Below are positions 55,200 to 64,000 of a stretch of 64,000 nt of DNA, in pieces (positions within the stretch are counted from its first letter, which is position 1; every line of letters starts with the position of its first letter). This DNA comes from Rhizobium sophorae (GTDB lineage: Bacteria > Pseudomonadota > Alphaproteobacteria > Rhizobiales > Rhizobiaceae), in the NCBI RefSeq assembly GCF_013087515.1, contig NZ_JABFCN010000003.1:124001-188000 (forward strand), written 5' to 3'. The position numbers and the translations under genes were made by a program. Under the pieces are notes generated by a model. That model ran no database searches. It saw only the letters and a list, made by a program, of their open reading frames with translations, and had not been told where the DNA came from.

Positions 55200-55966
55200 A
55201 ACTGTTGGAGGGCGGGCGAACCGGGCAGATCTGGCTTGACGGCAACACCGTGATCAGGCCTTCCGGCGCATGGACGCCGACGGTCCACCGGTTCTTGCGC
55301 CATCTCAGGAACAGAGGTTTTCCGGGAGCGCCGGATCCCATTGAGATAACCGGAAACCAGGAAGTCGTCAGTTATGTCAGCGGGCGCGTCTGCGAAGACC
55401 TGAGCGACCAATTTGTCGGATCGGAGCGCATGCTGCTTTCCGCAGCCAAGCTCCTGCGCGAATTTCATTCGGCATCTCAAGGGTTTCTCGAATCGGATCG
55501 CGAGATCCAGACATGGATGCTGCCGCCGCGCGAACCGTGCGAGATCGTATGCCACGGTGACTATGCGCCCTATAACGTCGCCACGGCAGGTCATGCGGCT
55601 GTCGGGATCATCGATTTCGATGCCGCCCATCCCGCGCCGCGCATATGGGATCTGGCCTACTCGGTTTACCGCTGGGCGCCTCTATCCAATCCCGTCAACT
55701 CACATCTGGGGTTCAGCCTTGACGAACAGCTGCGGCGAGCAGAACTCTTCTGCACGGCATATGGAGCGACGGTGGAAGAACGGCTCCAGCTCCCCGAAAT
55801 GATTTGCAGGCGGCTTGAGGCGCTCGTCGATTTCATGCTGGCGAGTGCCTCGGCGGGAGAGGCGACATTCGCGGAGGACGTCGCTACAGGAGATGCCCGG
55901 CTGTATTTGAGCGATACGGACTATGTTCAAAGCCATCGGGACCGGCTGCTGAAAGCCCTGTGCTGA
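55196..55966 (+). CDS. aminoglycoside-phosphotransferase/choline-kinase-like protein
   Basis: The 256-aa protein belongs to the APH/choline-kinase fold, with catalytic HGDYAPYNV (residue about 121) and metal-binding IIDFDAAHPAPRIWDLAY. The N-lobe is short. It probably phosphorylates a small hydroxyl compound. Its start overlaps the MBL-fold gene, so the two may act on the same metabolite. Antibiotic resistance is not implied; similar proteins occur widely in rhizobia. Confidence 0.85.
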   Translation: MKLLEGGRTGQIWLDGNTVIRPSGAWTPTVHRFLRHLRNRGFPGAPDPIEITGNQEVVSYVSGRVCEDLSDQFVGSERMLLSAAKLLREFHSASQGFLESDREIQTWMLPPREPCEIVCHGDYAPYNVATAGHAAVGIIDFDAAHPAPRIWDLAYSVYRWAPLSNPVNSHLGFSLDEQLRRAELFCTAYGATVEERLQLPEMICRRLEALVDFMLASASAGEATFAEDVATGDARLYLSDTDYVQSHRDRLLKALC

Positions 55967-55995
55967 CGCGCCTTCGCCAAGCTCAGGCTTGATGT

Positions 55996-57039
55996 CTAGA
56001 GCCACTTCCTCCGACGGAAGAAAGTGAAGAGGAACAGGCACAAGAAGGCGATAACGCCGAGCACGACAAAATAGCCATATTGGAATTTCAGTTCCGGCAT
56101 ATCGTTGAAATTCATCCCGTAAATACCGGCAATCGCGGTGGGAACGGCGAGGATCGCCGCCCAGGCGGCGAGCTTGCGGGCGATCGCCGTCTGCTCCGTC
56201 TGGCCGATCATCACGCTGGCCTCGAAGGCAAAGGCGAGAACCTCACGCAGCGCGTCGATATCCTCCTGAACCCGGCGCACATGATCGGTTACATCGCGAA
56301 ACAGCGACTGGAGCGTCGGGTCCATCCCGGGAAGATCGATATGCTCGTACCGCCGACAGACGTCGACGAGCGGCACCACAGCGTTGCGCAACCGCAGCAG
56401 CTTGCGCCGCAACAGGTAAAGCCGCTCGATATCGGACTTTTCCAGCTGTTCGCGCAGCACCAGATCCTCGAGCTTCTCGACTTCCTCCTGCACGACCTCG
56501 ATCACCGGCATGTAGTTGTCGACGATGAAATCGAGGATGGAATAGAGAATATAGTTCTCGCCGTGGGCAAGTGCCGCCGGCGTGGCCTCGCATCGCTGCC
56601 GCACCGCCAGATAGGAGGATGAATCCCCGTGGCGAACGGAGACGACGTAACCGCGACCGACGAACAAATGCGTTTCGCCGAAGACGATTTCTTCATCCTT
56701 CATATGGGCAGTCCGGGCGACGATGAACATCGCGTCCCCATAAATCTCCAGCTTTGGGCGCTGGTGAGGCTGTGCTGCGTCCTCGATCGCCAGAGCATGG
56801 AGATTGAACTCGGCCTGAACCTGGTGCAGCAGCACTTCATCCGGCTCGTGCAGGCCAATCCAGACGACGGCATTCTCCCGGCTTCGCCATTCGCCGGCCT
56901 CTTCTATCCTGATGTCGCGAATGCGTTGCCCATGCTGGTAAACGGCGGCGGCCACGACGCCGGGCCGTTCATACGGAGGCGATGTGGAACCGCCATCTGC
57001 CCGCGCGAGAGCACTATCCAGATCCTTCAGCCGTTCCAA
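55996..57039 (-). CDS. corA: CorA-family magnesium/cobalt transporter
   Basis: The 347-aa protein has a large cytoplasmic N-terminal domain and two C-terminal helices, with the signature YGMNF at the first helix (about residues 310-314) and a basic end (FFRRRKW). It starts at TTG 57039 with AGAGGA 9 nt upstream. It forms a pentameric Mg2+ or divalent channel in the inner membrane. Its stop lies 29 nt from the convergent phosphotransferase stop. No regulatory leader like mgtA is seen. Confidence 0.92.
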   Translation of the reverse strand: MERLKDLDSALARADGGSTSPPYERPGVVAAAVYQHGQRIRDIRIEEAGEWRSRENAVVWIGLHEPDEVLLHQVQAEFNLHALAIEDAAQPHQRPKLEIYGDAMFIVARTAHMKDEEIVFGETHLFVGRGYVVSVRHGDSSSYLAVRQRCEATPAALAHGENYILYSILDFIVDNYMPVIEVVQEEVEKLEDLVLREQLEKSDIERLYLLRRKLLRLRNAVVPLVDVCRRYEHIDLPGMDPTLQSLFRDVTDHVRRVQEDIDALREVLAFAFEASVMIGQTEQTAIARKLAAWAAILAVPTAIAGIYGMNFNDMPELKFQYGYFVVLGVIAFLCLFLFTFFRRRKWL

Positions 57040-57235
57040 ATCCAGCTATCCTCTCCATTCCCGCACGGGATCATATATCCGCGGGCCAATCCCTTCGCCG
57101 GTCAGGCGCTCAGCCGATCATAATGCTATTTCGTAAAACATGCATCACCGCGTCGGTGCGGGGTCTCACCAGCCGTGGCCAGGCGCCAGCCTAGCATCAC
57201 GTGTCCGTGGAAATATCGTCCACCATATGGATTCG

Positions 57236-57376
57236 ATCGCCACCTCTGCGGAAGTGCAGCCGATGGACCAGGCCACGCAGCAGAATGCAACCAAAGTGCA
57301 ACAATTGACCGAAGCATCCGATTCTCTCGCCCAGGAAGCCCCGATGCATCGCGAACTCATCGCCCAGTTCAGCTCG
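57236..57376 (+). pseudogene. remnant of a methyl-accepting chemotaxis protein C-terminus
   Basis: The plus-strand translation reads IATSAEVQ then PMDQATQQNATKVQQLTEAS, DSLAQEAPMHRELIAQF. This is the conserved C-terminal adaptation region of chemotaxis receptors. About 12-14 residues are missing between ATSAE-Q and MDQATQQNA, and the rest of the receptor is absent. The downstream frame is random. It is a decayed gene end still followed by its terminator at 57511. Confidence 0.8.
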
Positions 57377-57390
57377 ACGATGCGGTCAGT

Positions 57391-57693
57391 CATTCCTCGG
57401 CCCTTCGCTCGACGGCGAGAACGATGGCGCAGCCCGCGGCCCGTGCAGCCGTGCATCCGGTTGCCGCTCGCCGCTGAAGCGGGCGGCGACAGGAAACCCC
57501 GACTTAAAAGGCGCCCGGCCATTGCCGGGCGCTTTTCATTCGGTCAGGACGCGAAGGCCGGATTGCGCCGCGCGCCCATTCTCAACACGAAACGCCGATC
57601 ACGACGCCGAAGGACCAGCCGTAGGTGCCCCACCATGCAGGCAGGATGGTGGTGAAAGTCGGCAGGATCGAGGAGAACAGCGCCTAGCTCTCG
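57391..57693. other. decayed sequence between receptor remnant and lipoprotein gene
   Basis: No intact gene is seen. On the minus strand 57683-57582 encodes ALFSSILPTF and PAWWGTYGWSFGVVIG before a stop, bounded upstream by TAG. It resembles the last helix of a membrane transporter (perhaps NCS1-like), which would be another relic; this is weak. Confidence 0.3.
57511..57536 (+). terminator. rho-independent terminator (orphan)
   Basis: GCGCCCGGC (57511-57519), loop CATT, GCCGGGCGC (57524-57532), then TTTT. It follows the chemotaxis-receptor remnant and is probably that lost gene's terminator. Confidence 0.75.
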
Positions 57694-58875
57694 TCACTGC
57701 GAGCCGACGACACGCCCGGCCAGACGAAACGGACTTGCGACTGCGGCGCCGGCGGCATTGAAGACATAGGCGCCAACATCTCCGGCGGTCGACCGTCTTC
57801 CGCTTTCGAAGGAGGCAAGCTGCGCTCCGAACTTGGCGAGCGATGCGTAGCGGTCATGCCCCAGCCCGTCGGATGCGTGGATCGACGTGATGTCGATGAC
57901 CCGAAGCCTTTCCTTCAAAGCAGCCTCCCTGATGACGGGATCGTCGATATCGAGGCGTCCGACACGCGCCCGCTCTCCCGCTATGAAGCTCGAGGCCACC
58001 AGCGCCCGGTCGTCCTTCGAAACGAGAAGGGATATGGGGATAGGCATCCGCCCGATATCCTTCAGCTGGGACCGGAAAACATCGACGTCAATGTCAGGGG
58101 CTGCCAGGATCACCGCCAGTTTGCCGATGACGTCGTCGCGATGCTGCAGTTTGAGCTGGCGCACCGTTTCCATCACCAGGAAGCCACCCATGCTGTGGCC
58201 GAAAAGGATGATGCGTTTCACCTTCCGGGAAGCCGAAAGCGATCTGACGAGAGAGTCGAGGTCGCTGCGCGAGGAGAGCGCCGCATCGCGGTCGGCGACA
58301 TAGCCGGCGACGGCCGCGGCCGAAGGCCACGAAAACAGAATCGGAGAGCCTGGAATATTGGCATCCGCGGCGATCTGCGCGGTGCGAAACAGTGCCTCCT
58401 GATAGCTATAGTTATAGCCATGCACGAAGATGCCGACGGTGCCGTCGGACTGCGTGGAGCGGAGCGCCTCCTCTACGAAGGCGTCCCTTGCAAGCTGCTT
58501 GCGCCTGATGACGGCAAATTGGCGCTCGGGATCCGGCCTCGAGGTCGGATATGTGATCGCGGTGTCCTTCCGGTCGGGAGGGACCGAAAACGCATATTGC
58601 TCGTAGGTGAGATTGTCAGCCCAGGTGCTCCCGAACCCGCCGCGCGCGGTGTCGAGGCTCCTGTTCGTCGCGGCGAGCACGTTCACCCGGCTTGGGGCGG
58701 CTTTATCGGAATGAAGCGATGCATTCAGATGAGCTGGGAGATGAACGGGCTGATGGACCGGGTTCAACACATCAGGCGACGGTCTCGTGGCGCAACCGGC
58801 GAGCATCGCCAGGCCGATTGCGACCAGCATCGCCTTGGCTCCCATTGGAAACCCGTTCAAACGCTGTTCCGTCAT
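57694..58875 (-). CDS. alpha/beta hydrolase lipoprotein (DUF900)
   Basis: The 393-aa protein has a lipoprotein signal (MLVAIGLAMLAGC) and a DUF900 alpha/beta hydrolase domain: VGIFVHGYNYSYQEA, the nucleophile elbow ILFGHSMGGF (catalytic Ser), then ASDGLGHDRY near the catalytic His. It should be anchored in the envelope and hydrolyse an ester or lipid. The ATG at 58875 follows GAGGAGAG; the upstream Ala-rich extension is discarded. It lies 82 nt after the RND pump gene in the same direction and may belong to that operon. Confidence 0.85.
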   Translation of the reverse strand: MTEQRLNGFPMGAKAMLVAIGLAMLAGCATRPSPDVLNPVHQPVHLPAHLNASLHSDKAAPSRVNVLAATNRSLDTARGGFGSTWADNLTYEQYAFSVPPDRKDTAITYPTSRPDPERQFAVIRRKQLARDAFVEEALRSTQSDGTVGIFVHGYNYSYQEALFRTAQIAADANIPGSPILFSWPSAAAVAGYVADRDAALSSRSDLDSLVRSLSASRKVKRIILFGHSMGGFLVMETVRQLKLQHRDDVIGKLAVILAAPDIDVDVFRSQLKDIGRMPIPISLLVSKDDRALVASSFIAGERARVGRLDIDDPVIREAALKERLRVIDITSIHASDGLGHDRYASLAKFGAQLASFESGRRSTAGDVGAYVFNAAGAAVASPFRLAGRVVGSQ

Positions 58876-58906
58876 CGAGCTCTCTCCTCGGAGACCAGGA
58901 TATGCA

Positions 58907-58932
58907 GCGGCGGCCGCCGCGGCGGCGGCCGC
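58907..58932. repeat. GC-only self-complementary tract
   Basis: An uninterrupted tract of GC bases made of GCC/GGC triplets lies between the RND gene stop and the lipoprotein gene start. It can fold on itself in several registers. It may slow read-through or result from triplet slippage. Confidence 0.5.
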
Positions 58933-58957
58933 ATGTGATGGATGTCGAAGCCTGTCC

Positions 58958-61900
58958 TCATGCCTTTGCCACAGCATCAGCCTGAACGCCTTCATCCTTC
59001 GGAATCCTGAACCACGCGACGTAGAGAGCCGGCAGGAACAGCAGGGTGAGCGCGGTTCCGACGACGATGCCGCCCATCATGGCGTAGGCCATCGGCCCCC
59101 AGAAGATCTCGCGCGAGATCGGGATCAGCGCCAGCGTGGCTGCCGCCGCCGTCAGCATGATCGGCCGCATGCGGTGTTCGGTGGCCTCGATGACCGCCTG
59201 CCAGGGCGCCATTCCTTCACTTCGCAGATGTTCGATCTGGACGACCAGAATGACGGAGTTGCGGATCAGGATGCCGATGAGCGCCAGCACGCCGAGGATC
59301 GCGACGAAGCCCATAGGAGCATTGCTCAACAAGAGTGCTGCGACCACGCCGATCAGAGCCGTCGGGGCGACGGCGAATACCAGGAAGAGGCGGCTGAAGC
59401 TTTGCAGCTGGATCATCAGGATCGTCGCCATCGTAAACAGCATCAGCGGTGCGACCGCTGCGATCGGCCCCTGGGCTTCAGCGCTGGATTCGACCGCGCC
59501 GCCCACTTCCACCTTGTATCCCACTGGAAGGCTTTTCTGGAACTCTTCCACCTTGGGCTTCAGCTGGTCGACGATCGTGGCCGGTTGCGTCGGACCGACG
59601 ACGGCTGCCTTGACCGTTATCGTGGGTTGCCTGTCGCGACGCCAGATCGTCGGCTGCTCGAGCTCGTAGCGGAAATTCGCCACGGCAGAGAGAGGCACGA
59701 CCTTACCGTTGGAGGTGGAGAGCTGCAGGTTCTGCAGCGTTTGGATGGAGTCACGTTCGGATGCCCTGGCGCGGCCGATGACGTTGACCAGGTAGATGTC
59801 GTCTCGAACCTGGGTGGCTGTCGAGCCTTCGACGATGCCGTTGAGGGCGGTGGCGATGTCTTCGGAGGATACGCCGAGCTGGCGCGCCTTGTCCTGCAGG
59901 ACATCGACCTTCACCACCCGAGAGGGCTCGTTCCAGTCCAGGACCATGTTTGCCAGAAGCGGGTGCGATCCCATGACGCCGGCAAACTGCTGCGAGAGGT
60001 CGCGGACCTTTTGAATATCGGGACCGCTGATCCGGTACTGGACCGGCTTGCCCACCGGCGGACCGATGTCGAGAAGCTTGACGAAGGCGTCGGTGCCGGG
60101 GAAGGTTTTCGTCAGATAGGCCTGCAGTTCCGCCCGCACCTTGTCGCGCACGTCAAGCCCATTCGTGACAATGATCGTCTGTCCGAACGACACGTCAGGC
60201 GTCTGCACGTCAAAGGACAGGATGAAGCGTGGTGCGCCTTGGCCCACATAGGTCGTCCAGTGATCGATATCCTTGTTATCGGCCAGCATCTCCTTTTCGA
60301 ACCTGGTCATCTGCCTATTGGTTTCGGCGATCGAGCTGTTGTGGGGAAGGCTCCAGTCGATGACGAGCTCGGTCCTGTCCGAGTTGGGGAAGAACTGTTG
60401 CTGCACCAGCCCCATGCCGCCGATAGAAAGGCCGAAGACGCCGACCGTCAGGATGATAGTGACCCAGCGCCAGCGCATCGCCAGCCCCAGAAGCCAGGAG
60501 AAGATGGAAGCGAAGCGGCCCTTCTTCTCGTGATGCGATTTCATCGTCTTTGGCAGGATCGTAACGCCGAGAAGCGGCGTGAACAGCACCGCCACCACCC
60601 AAGAGACGATCAGCGAAACTGCGATGACCACGAAAAGCGTGAAAGTGAATTCACCGGCAGCACTGTTGTTGAGACCAACCGGAATGAAGCCGGCAACGGT
60701 GACGAGCGTTCCCGTCAGCATCGGGAAGGCGGTCGATGTATAAACGTGGGTGGCGGCTTTCCTGAGATCGTCGCCCGCCTCGAGGCGGGCTACCATCATC
60801 TCGACGGCGATCATGGCGTCGTCGACAAGCAGTCCGAGCGCGATGATGAGCGCGCCGAGCGAGATGCGCTGAAGCGAAATGCCGGAATATTCCATCACCA
60901 CGAAGGTGATGGCGAGCACGAGAGGTATGGAGATCGCCACCACCATGCCGGCGCGCAGGCCGAGGCTGATGAAGCTGATGACGAGCACGATGACGATCGC
61001 TTCGAAGAGCGCCCGCGTAAAGCCCGAGACGGCTTCGTCGACGACATGTGGCTGGTCGGAAACGCGGTGGACATCCACACCAACAGGAAGATCGGCAACG
61101 ACACGTTTCATCTGCGCGTCCAGCCCCTCGCCGAACTCCAGCAGGTTGGCGCCCTGCTTCATGCCGATGGCAAGACCAATCGCCGGCTCTCCGTTGAAGC
61201 GGAACAGTGCCGAGGGTGGATCGACATAGCCGCGCTTGATCGTAGCGACGTCGGTCAGCGGGAAGAAGCGGTCGTTGATGCGAAGGTTGATCGAGCGCAG
61301 ACTCTCCTCCGAGGAAAACTGTCCGCTCACCCGCAAGGCAATGCGCTCCGGCCCGGCATCGACGAAGCCGGACTGGGTGACGGCATTCTGGGCCTGCAGG
61401 GTCTGGATGACCGACTGCTGGTCGATACCGAGCGCTGCGATCTGGCGCGTGGAGAATTCCAGATAGATCGCCTCGTCCTGGGCGCCGATCACGTCGACCT
61501 TGCCGACGTTCGGCACCGTCAGGACCTCGGAGCGGGCATTTTCCACGAGATCGCGAAGCTGGCGCTGGGTCAGCCCGTCGCTCGTGAAGGCGTAGATGTT
61601 TCCGAACACATCGCCGAAGCGGTCATTGAAGAATGGACCGACGACCCCACTCGGGAAATCGCCCTGGATATCGGCGATCATGTTGCGGATTCGCAGCCAG
61701 GTCGGCGCCACGTCTTTCGCCTTGGTCGTCGGTAGCAGCTCGACGAAGACGGTCGTCTGGCCGGCAACGGTCTGGCTTTTGGTGTAGTCAAGCGATTCCA
61801 GTTCCTGGAGCTTCTTCTCGATCCTGTCGGTCACCTGCCGTGTCACTTCCTCAGCGGAAGCGCCCGGCCACTGAGCGGTGATGACCATGGTCTTGATGGT

Positions 61901-62029
61901 AAAGTTGGGATCTTCCTCGCGGCCGAGGTTCAGATAGGAGAAGGCGCCTGCGAGAATGAAGACGATCATGAAGTACCAGACGAGCGAACGGTGTTCGAGC
62001 GCCCAGTCGGAAAGATTGAAGGACTTCAC
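58958..62029 (-). CDS. RND-family efflux pump (inner-membrane transporter)
   Basis: The 1023-aa protein has the AcrB/TriC layout of twelve helices with two large periplasmic loops. The proton-relay Asp pair is present in helix 4 (D403, D404 in LLVDDAMIAVE). It starts at ATG 62029, overlapping the adaptor stop by 4 nt. Two adaptor genes precede it, as in Pseudomonas TriABC. No outer-membrane channel is encoded here, so it would borrow a TolC-type protein. The substrate is unknown. Confidence 0.93.
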   Translation of the reverse strand: MKSFNLSDWALEHRSLVWYFMIVFILAGAFSYLNLGREEDPNFTIKTMVITAQWPGASAEEVTRQVTDRIEKKLQELESLDYTKSQTVAGQTTVFVELLPTTKAKDVAPTWLRIRNMIADIQGDFPSGVVGPFFNDRFGDVFGNIYAFTSDGLTQRQLRDLVENARSEVLTVPNVGKVDVIGAQDEAIYLEFSTRQIAALGIDQQSVIQTLQAQNAVTQSGFVDAGPERIALRVSGQFSSEESLRSINLRINDRFFPLTDVATIKRGYVDPPSALFRFNGEPAIGLAIGMKQGANLLEFGEGLDAQMKRVVADLPVGVDVHRVSDQPHVVDEAVSGFTRALFEAIVIVLVISFISLGLRAGMVVAISIPLVLAITFVVMEYSGISLQRISLGALIIALGLLVDDAMIAVEMMVARLEAGDDLRKAATHVYTSTAFPMLTGTLVTVAGFIPVGLNNSAAGEFTFTLFVVIAVSLIVSWVVAVLFTPLLGVTILPKTMKSHHEKKGRFASIFSWLLGLAMRWRWVTIILTVGVFGLSIGGMGLVQQQFFPNSDRTELVIDWSLPHNSSIAETNRQMTRFEKEMLADNKDIDHWTTYVGQGAPRFILSFDVQTPDVSFGQTIIVTNGLDVRDKVRAELQAYLTKTFPGTDAFVKLLDIGPPVGKPVQYRISGPDIQKVRDLSQQFAGVMGSHPLLANMVLDWNEPSRVVKVDVLQDKARQLGVSSEDIATALNGIVEGSTATQVRDDIYLVNVIGRARASERDSIQTLQNLQLSTSNGKVVPLSAVANFRYELEQPTIWRRDRQPTITVKAAVVGPTQPATIVDQLKPKVEEFQKSLPVGYKVEVGGAVESSAEAQGPIAAVAPLMLFTMATILMIQLQSFSRLFLVFAVAPTALIGVVAALLLSNAPMGFVAILGVLALIGILIRNSVILVVQIEHLRSEGMAPWQAVIEATEHRMRPIMLTAAAATLALIPISREIFWGPMAYAMMGGIVVGTALTLLFLPALYVAWFRIPKDEGVQADAVAKA

Positions 62030-63111
62030 TGGCTGATCTCCTGGTCGATCCTGATGGCCTGGCCATCTTCAAGTTTATGCACGCCCGCTACGACCACCCG
62101 CTCTCCCGGAGCGAGCCCTTCAGTGACGCGGACGGTGCCGCCGTCTTCGACGTCGCCGTCGATCTTCACGCGGCGAAGCGATACCTTCCCGGCAGGCGCA
62201 TCGACGATCCAGACGCTCGGGCCGTCGCTGCCGATAAGGATTGCAGAGGCAGGCAGGACGATCTGCGGATCGGCGGCAATGGTTGCCGAGGCTGTGATGA
62301 CCGAACCGAGCCTGAAGGCTTCGGGCGGATTGGTGAGCGCGATCTTGGTCCTGCTCGTGCGGGTAGAGGTCTCCGCCTCCGGTGCTATTTCACGCACGAT
62401 CCCGGACGTGCGGATGGTCGGATCGAGCTGCAGCGTCACCTCGAAGGGCGCGCCGATTTTCAGTTTCTGAACGGCGGCCTGCGGCACATCGACCACGGCG
62501 TCGCGCTTGTCCGGCCGGGCGATGGTCACGACTGTCTGACCGGCCGACACGACCTGCCCGACTTCGGCCGAGGTCGCCGTCACGACCCCATCGAATTCCG
62601 CCCGAAGCTGCGCATAACCGAGCTGCTCCTTGGCCTTGTCGAGGTTGGCCTGCGCCTTGGCGACGGCGGCGGCCGCCGTTCGCCTTGCCTGCTCAGCCTC
62701 TTCGAGCGAGGCTTCCGTGCCAGAGCGCGACTCCAGCAGCGCGCGCTGGCGCTGCTCCGTGGTCACCGCATTCCTGAGTTGGGCGTCGCTGTTCTCGACG
62801 TCGGACTGCGCGTTGCGCACGGCAAGCTCCAGCGCCAGCGGATCGATGGCGGCAACGACGTCATCCTTCTTGACGAGATCGCCGACGTTGACGTTGCGCG
62901 CGATCATCCGCCCGAGAATCCGGAACCCGAGTTCGGTCTCGATCGTCGGGTCGATCGTGCCGGTCAGGCTCAAGCTGGAGGCCGAAGTCGGCTTGACTGT
63001 CATCGACAGCACGGGACGGGGCGCTTCCCCCTTCTCCTCATCCTGCGGCGCGCAGGAGGAGATCAGGGCCGTGCCCATCATCAGTGCGACTATGTTGAGA
63101 CGAATACTCAC
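62026..63111 (-). CDS. RND efflux adaptor (membrane fusion) lipoprotein, second of two
   Basis: The 361-aa protein has a lipoprotein signal (VALMMGTALISSC, Cys20), a barrel-sandwich domain (GRMIARNVNVGDLVKKDDVV and YAQLRAEFDGVVTATSAEVG), a helical hairpin between them and a C-terminal beta domain (VWIVDAPAGKVSLRRVKI). It links the pump to an outer-membrane channel. It overlaps both neighbours by 4 nt (ATGA). Confidence 0.92.
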   Translation of the reverse strand: MSIRLNIVALMMGTALISSCAPQDEEKGEAPRPVLSMTVKPTSASSLSLTGTIDPTIETELGFRILGRMIARNVNVGDLVKKDDVVAAIDPLALELAVRNAQSDVENSDAQLRNAVTTEQRQRALLESRSGTEASLEEAEQARRTAAAAVAKAQANLDKAKEQLGYAQLRAEFDGVVTATSAEVGQVVSAGQTVVTIARPDKRDAVVDVPQAAVQKLKIGAPFEVTLQLDPTIRTSGIVREIAPEAETSTRTSRTKIALTNPPEAFRLGSVITASATIAADPQIVLPASAILIGSDGPSVWIVDAPAGKVSLRRVKIDGDVEDGGTVRVTEGLAPGERVVVAGVHKLEDGQAIRIDQEISQ

Positions 63112-64000
63112 TTGGAAGCTTCCTTGACATAAGACACGATTTCACCTGCCCTGAGGAACTTGGTCCCGTCGGTCACCACGACATCTCCTTCCGACACGCC
63201 TGACTTCACGATGAAGCTGCCGGTCTCGTAGCCCGCGACATCCACTGCCCTTGCCGAAACCGCAGACGATGCGGGATCGACGATCCAGACGGCCGGCTTG
63301 CCGCCCTTGGACGTCATGGCCGACCAGGGAAGCTGGATGACGTCCTGCGAGACGTAATTGAATCTTCCGACGACAGGAGCGCCGAGCGGGATCGGAGCGT
63401 CGCTCGATATCGCGACCTTGACCTTGATGGTTCCGGTGGAGGAATCGATCGTCGGCGAAATCTCGCGAACCTTCGCCGTAATTTTCTGCGTCGGGTCCGA
63501 CAGAAGGGTCACGGTGCCGTCGCCGTCGATCGGGCGCAGGAAGGCGCTTTCGACCACCTCAAAGACGGCATCCCGGTCGCCGTCATGGGCAAGGGTGAAG
63601 ACGACCTGGGCGGCCTGCGCCACCTGCCCGACCTCGGCGTTGCGGGCGGTGATCACTCCGTCGGCATCCGCCTTCAACTCCGTATAAGACAGGGTATCCT
63701 GAGCGGTTTCGAAGAGTGCCTGCGCCGACTTCGTCGATGCCTGCGCGGTCAGAAGCGCCTCCTGCGCCTGGTCGAGTGCCGCACGCGTCGTCACCTGGGT
63801 TCGAAACAGGCTCTGCTGGCGGTCGTATGCGAGCTGCGCCTGAGTCTGCTGCGCCTCGGCCGACTGAAGATTGGCTGCGGCCACATCCAGGTCTGCCTTC
63901 TGTTCTTCCGGATCGATGCGCGCGAGGAGCTGCCCCGCCTTCACGGACTGTCCGACTTCCACCAGCCGCTCGGTGATCTTGCCGCTGACGCGGAAGGACA
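63108..64000 (-). CDS. RND efflux adaptor (membrane fusion) protein, first of two, partial
   Basis: The frame runs from the stop at 63108 out of the window. About 297 residues are visible, including the first lipoyl half (ERLVEVGQSVKAGQLLARID), the hairpin (AQLAYDRQQSLFRTQVTTRA), the second half (TELKADADGVITARNAEVG) and the C-terminal beta domain (AVWIVDPASSAVSARAVDV). The annotated start at 63962 is an internal GTG. The true N-terminus lies upstream. Its stop overlaps the next adaptor's start. Confidence 0.92.
   Translation of the reverse strand, partial: SFRVSGKITERLVEVGQSVKAGQLLARIDPEEQKADLDVAAANLQSAEAQQTQAQLAYDRQQSLFRTQVTTRAALDQAQEALLTAQASTKSAQALFETAQDTLSYTELKADADGVITARNAEVGQVAQAAQVVFTLAHDGDRDAVFEVVESAFLRPIDGDGTVTLLSDPTQKITAKVREISPTIDSSTGTIKVKVAISSDAPIPLGAPVVGRFNYVSQDVIQLPWSAMTSKGGKPAVWIVDPASSAVSARAVDVAGYETGSFIVKSGVSEGDVVVTDGTKFLRAGEIVSYVKEASK

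Noticed and set aside
58787-61735. 982-codon plus-strand frame opposite the RND gene
   Set aside because: Its composition is Arg/Asp/His-rich low-complexity and it lies wholly opposite a clear RND transporter.

Overview
The window looks like part of a Rhizobium-type alphaproteobacterial genome, most likely R. leguminosarum/etli-like. The signs are high GC, the gene families present (polar amino-acid ABC cassette, YeiH/YeiE pair, GlgE cluster, many small Rhizobiales-type hypotheticals) and several candidate EcfG-type general-stress promoters (GGAAC-N16/17-CGTT). The sequence alone does not say whether this is chromosome or plasmid. No rRNA, tRNA, CRISPR array or replication origin was recognised.

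Region by region. (a) 1-4.1 kb, minus: an operon with 4-nt start/stop overlaps encoding a CoA-transferase, an SDR dehydrogenase, a MaoC-type enoyl-CoA hydratase and a HutC-type GntR regulator. A perfect palindrome of the HutC operator type lies just before its first gene. (b) 4.1-7.2 kb: a YeiH-type anion exporter divergent from its YeiE-like LysR regulator, then an EamA exporter. (c) 7.3-13 kb: stress-flavoured genes (flavin/PNPOx-like protein, DUF763, phospholipase D, UPF0104 membrane protein, EEP phosphatase), several with EcfG-like promoters. (d) 13-18 kb: an amino-acid-type ABC uptake operon (binding protein, fused permease-ATPase, FAD oxidoreductase) divergent from a LacI regulator, with clear ACCGGT operators between them; then a LuxR regulator. 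(e) 19-28 kb: an accessory-looking patch of small hypotheticals, an internally deleted IS66 element, a SUFU-domain protein, a DUF883-type membrane protein and lipoproteins. (f) 28-40 kb, minus: malQ and treZ preceded by two soluble hybrid histidine kinases, one of 2099 aa with eleven 92-residue HAMP-pair repeats. (g) 40-45 kb, plus: stress-linked small proteins, a haloacetate-dehalogenase-like hydrolase and a BtuFCD/FepBDC-type ABC importer. (h) 45-53.6 kb, minus: the GlgE pathway as one tight operon (glgE, treS fused to maltokinase, glgB). (i) 54-57 kb: a metallo-beta-lactamase-fold protein with a kinase-like phosphotransferase, CorA, and remnants of a chemotaxis receptor. (j) 57.7-64 kb, minus: a TriABC-like efflux operon (two adaptors, one RND pump) ending in a DUF900 lipoprotein hydrolase; the first adaptor runs off the window.

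The dominant theme is trehalose and alpha-glucan metabolism plus envelope and stress functions. TreS-maltokinase makes maltose-1-phosphate from trehalose, GlgE polymerises it and GlgB branches the glucan. TreZ could release trehalose from maltooligosyltrehalose, and MalQ rearranges maltodextrins. TreY, which TreZ needs upstream, is not in this window. Predicted EcfG promoters before the phospholipase D, UPF0104, the 150-aa protein at 40.3 kb and (weaker) glgE would tie much of this to the general stress response.
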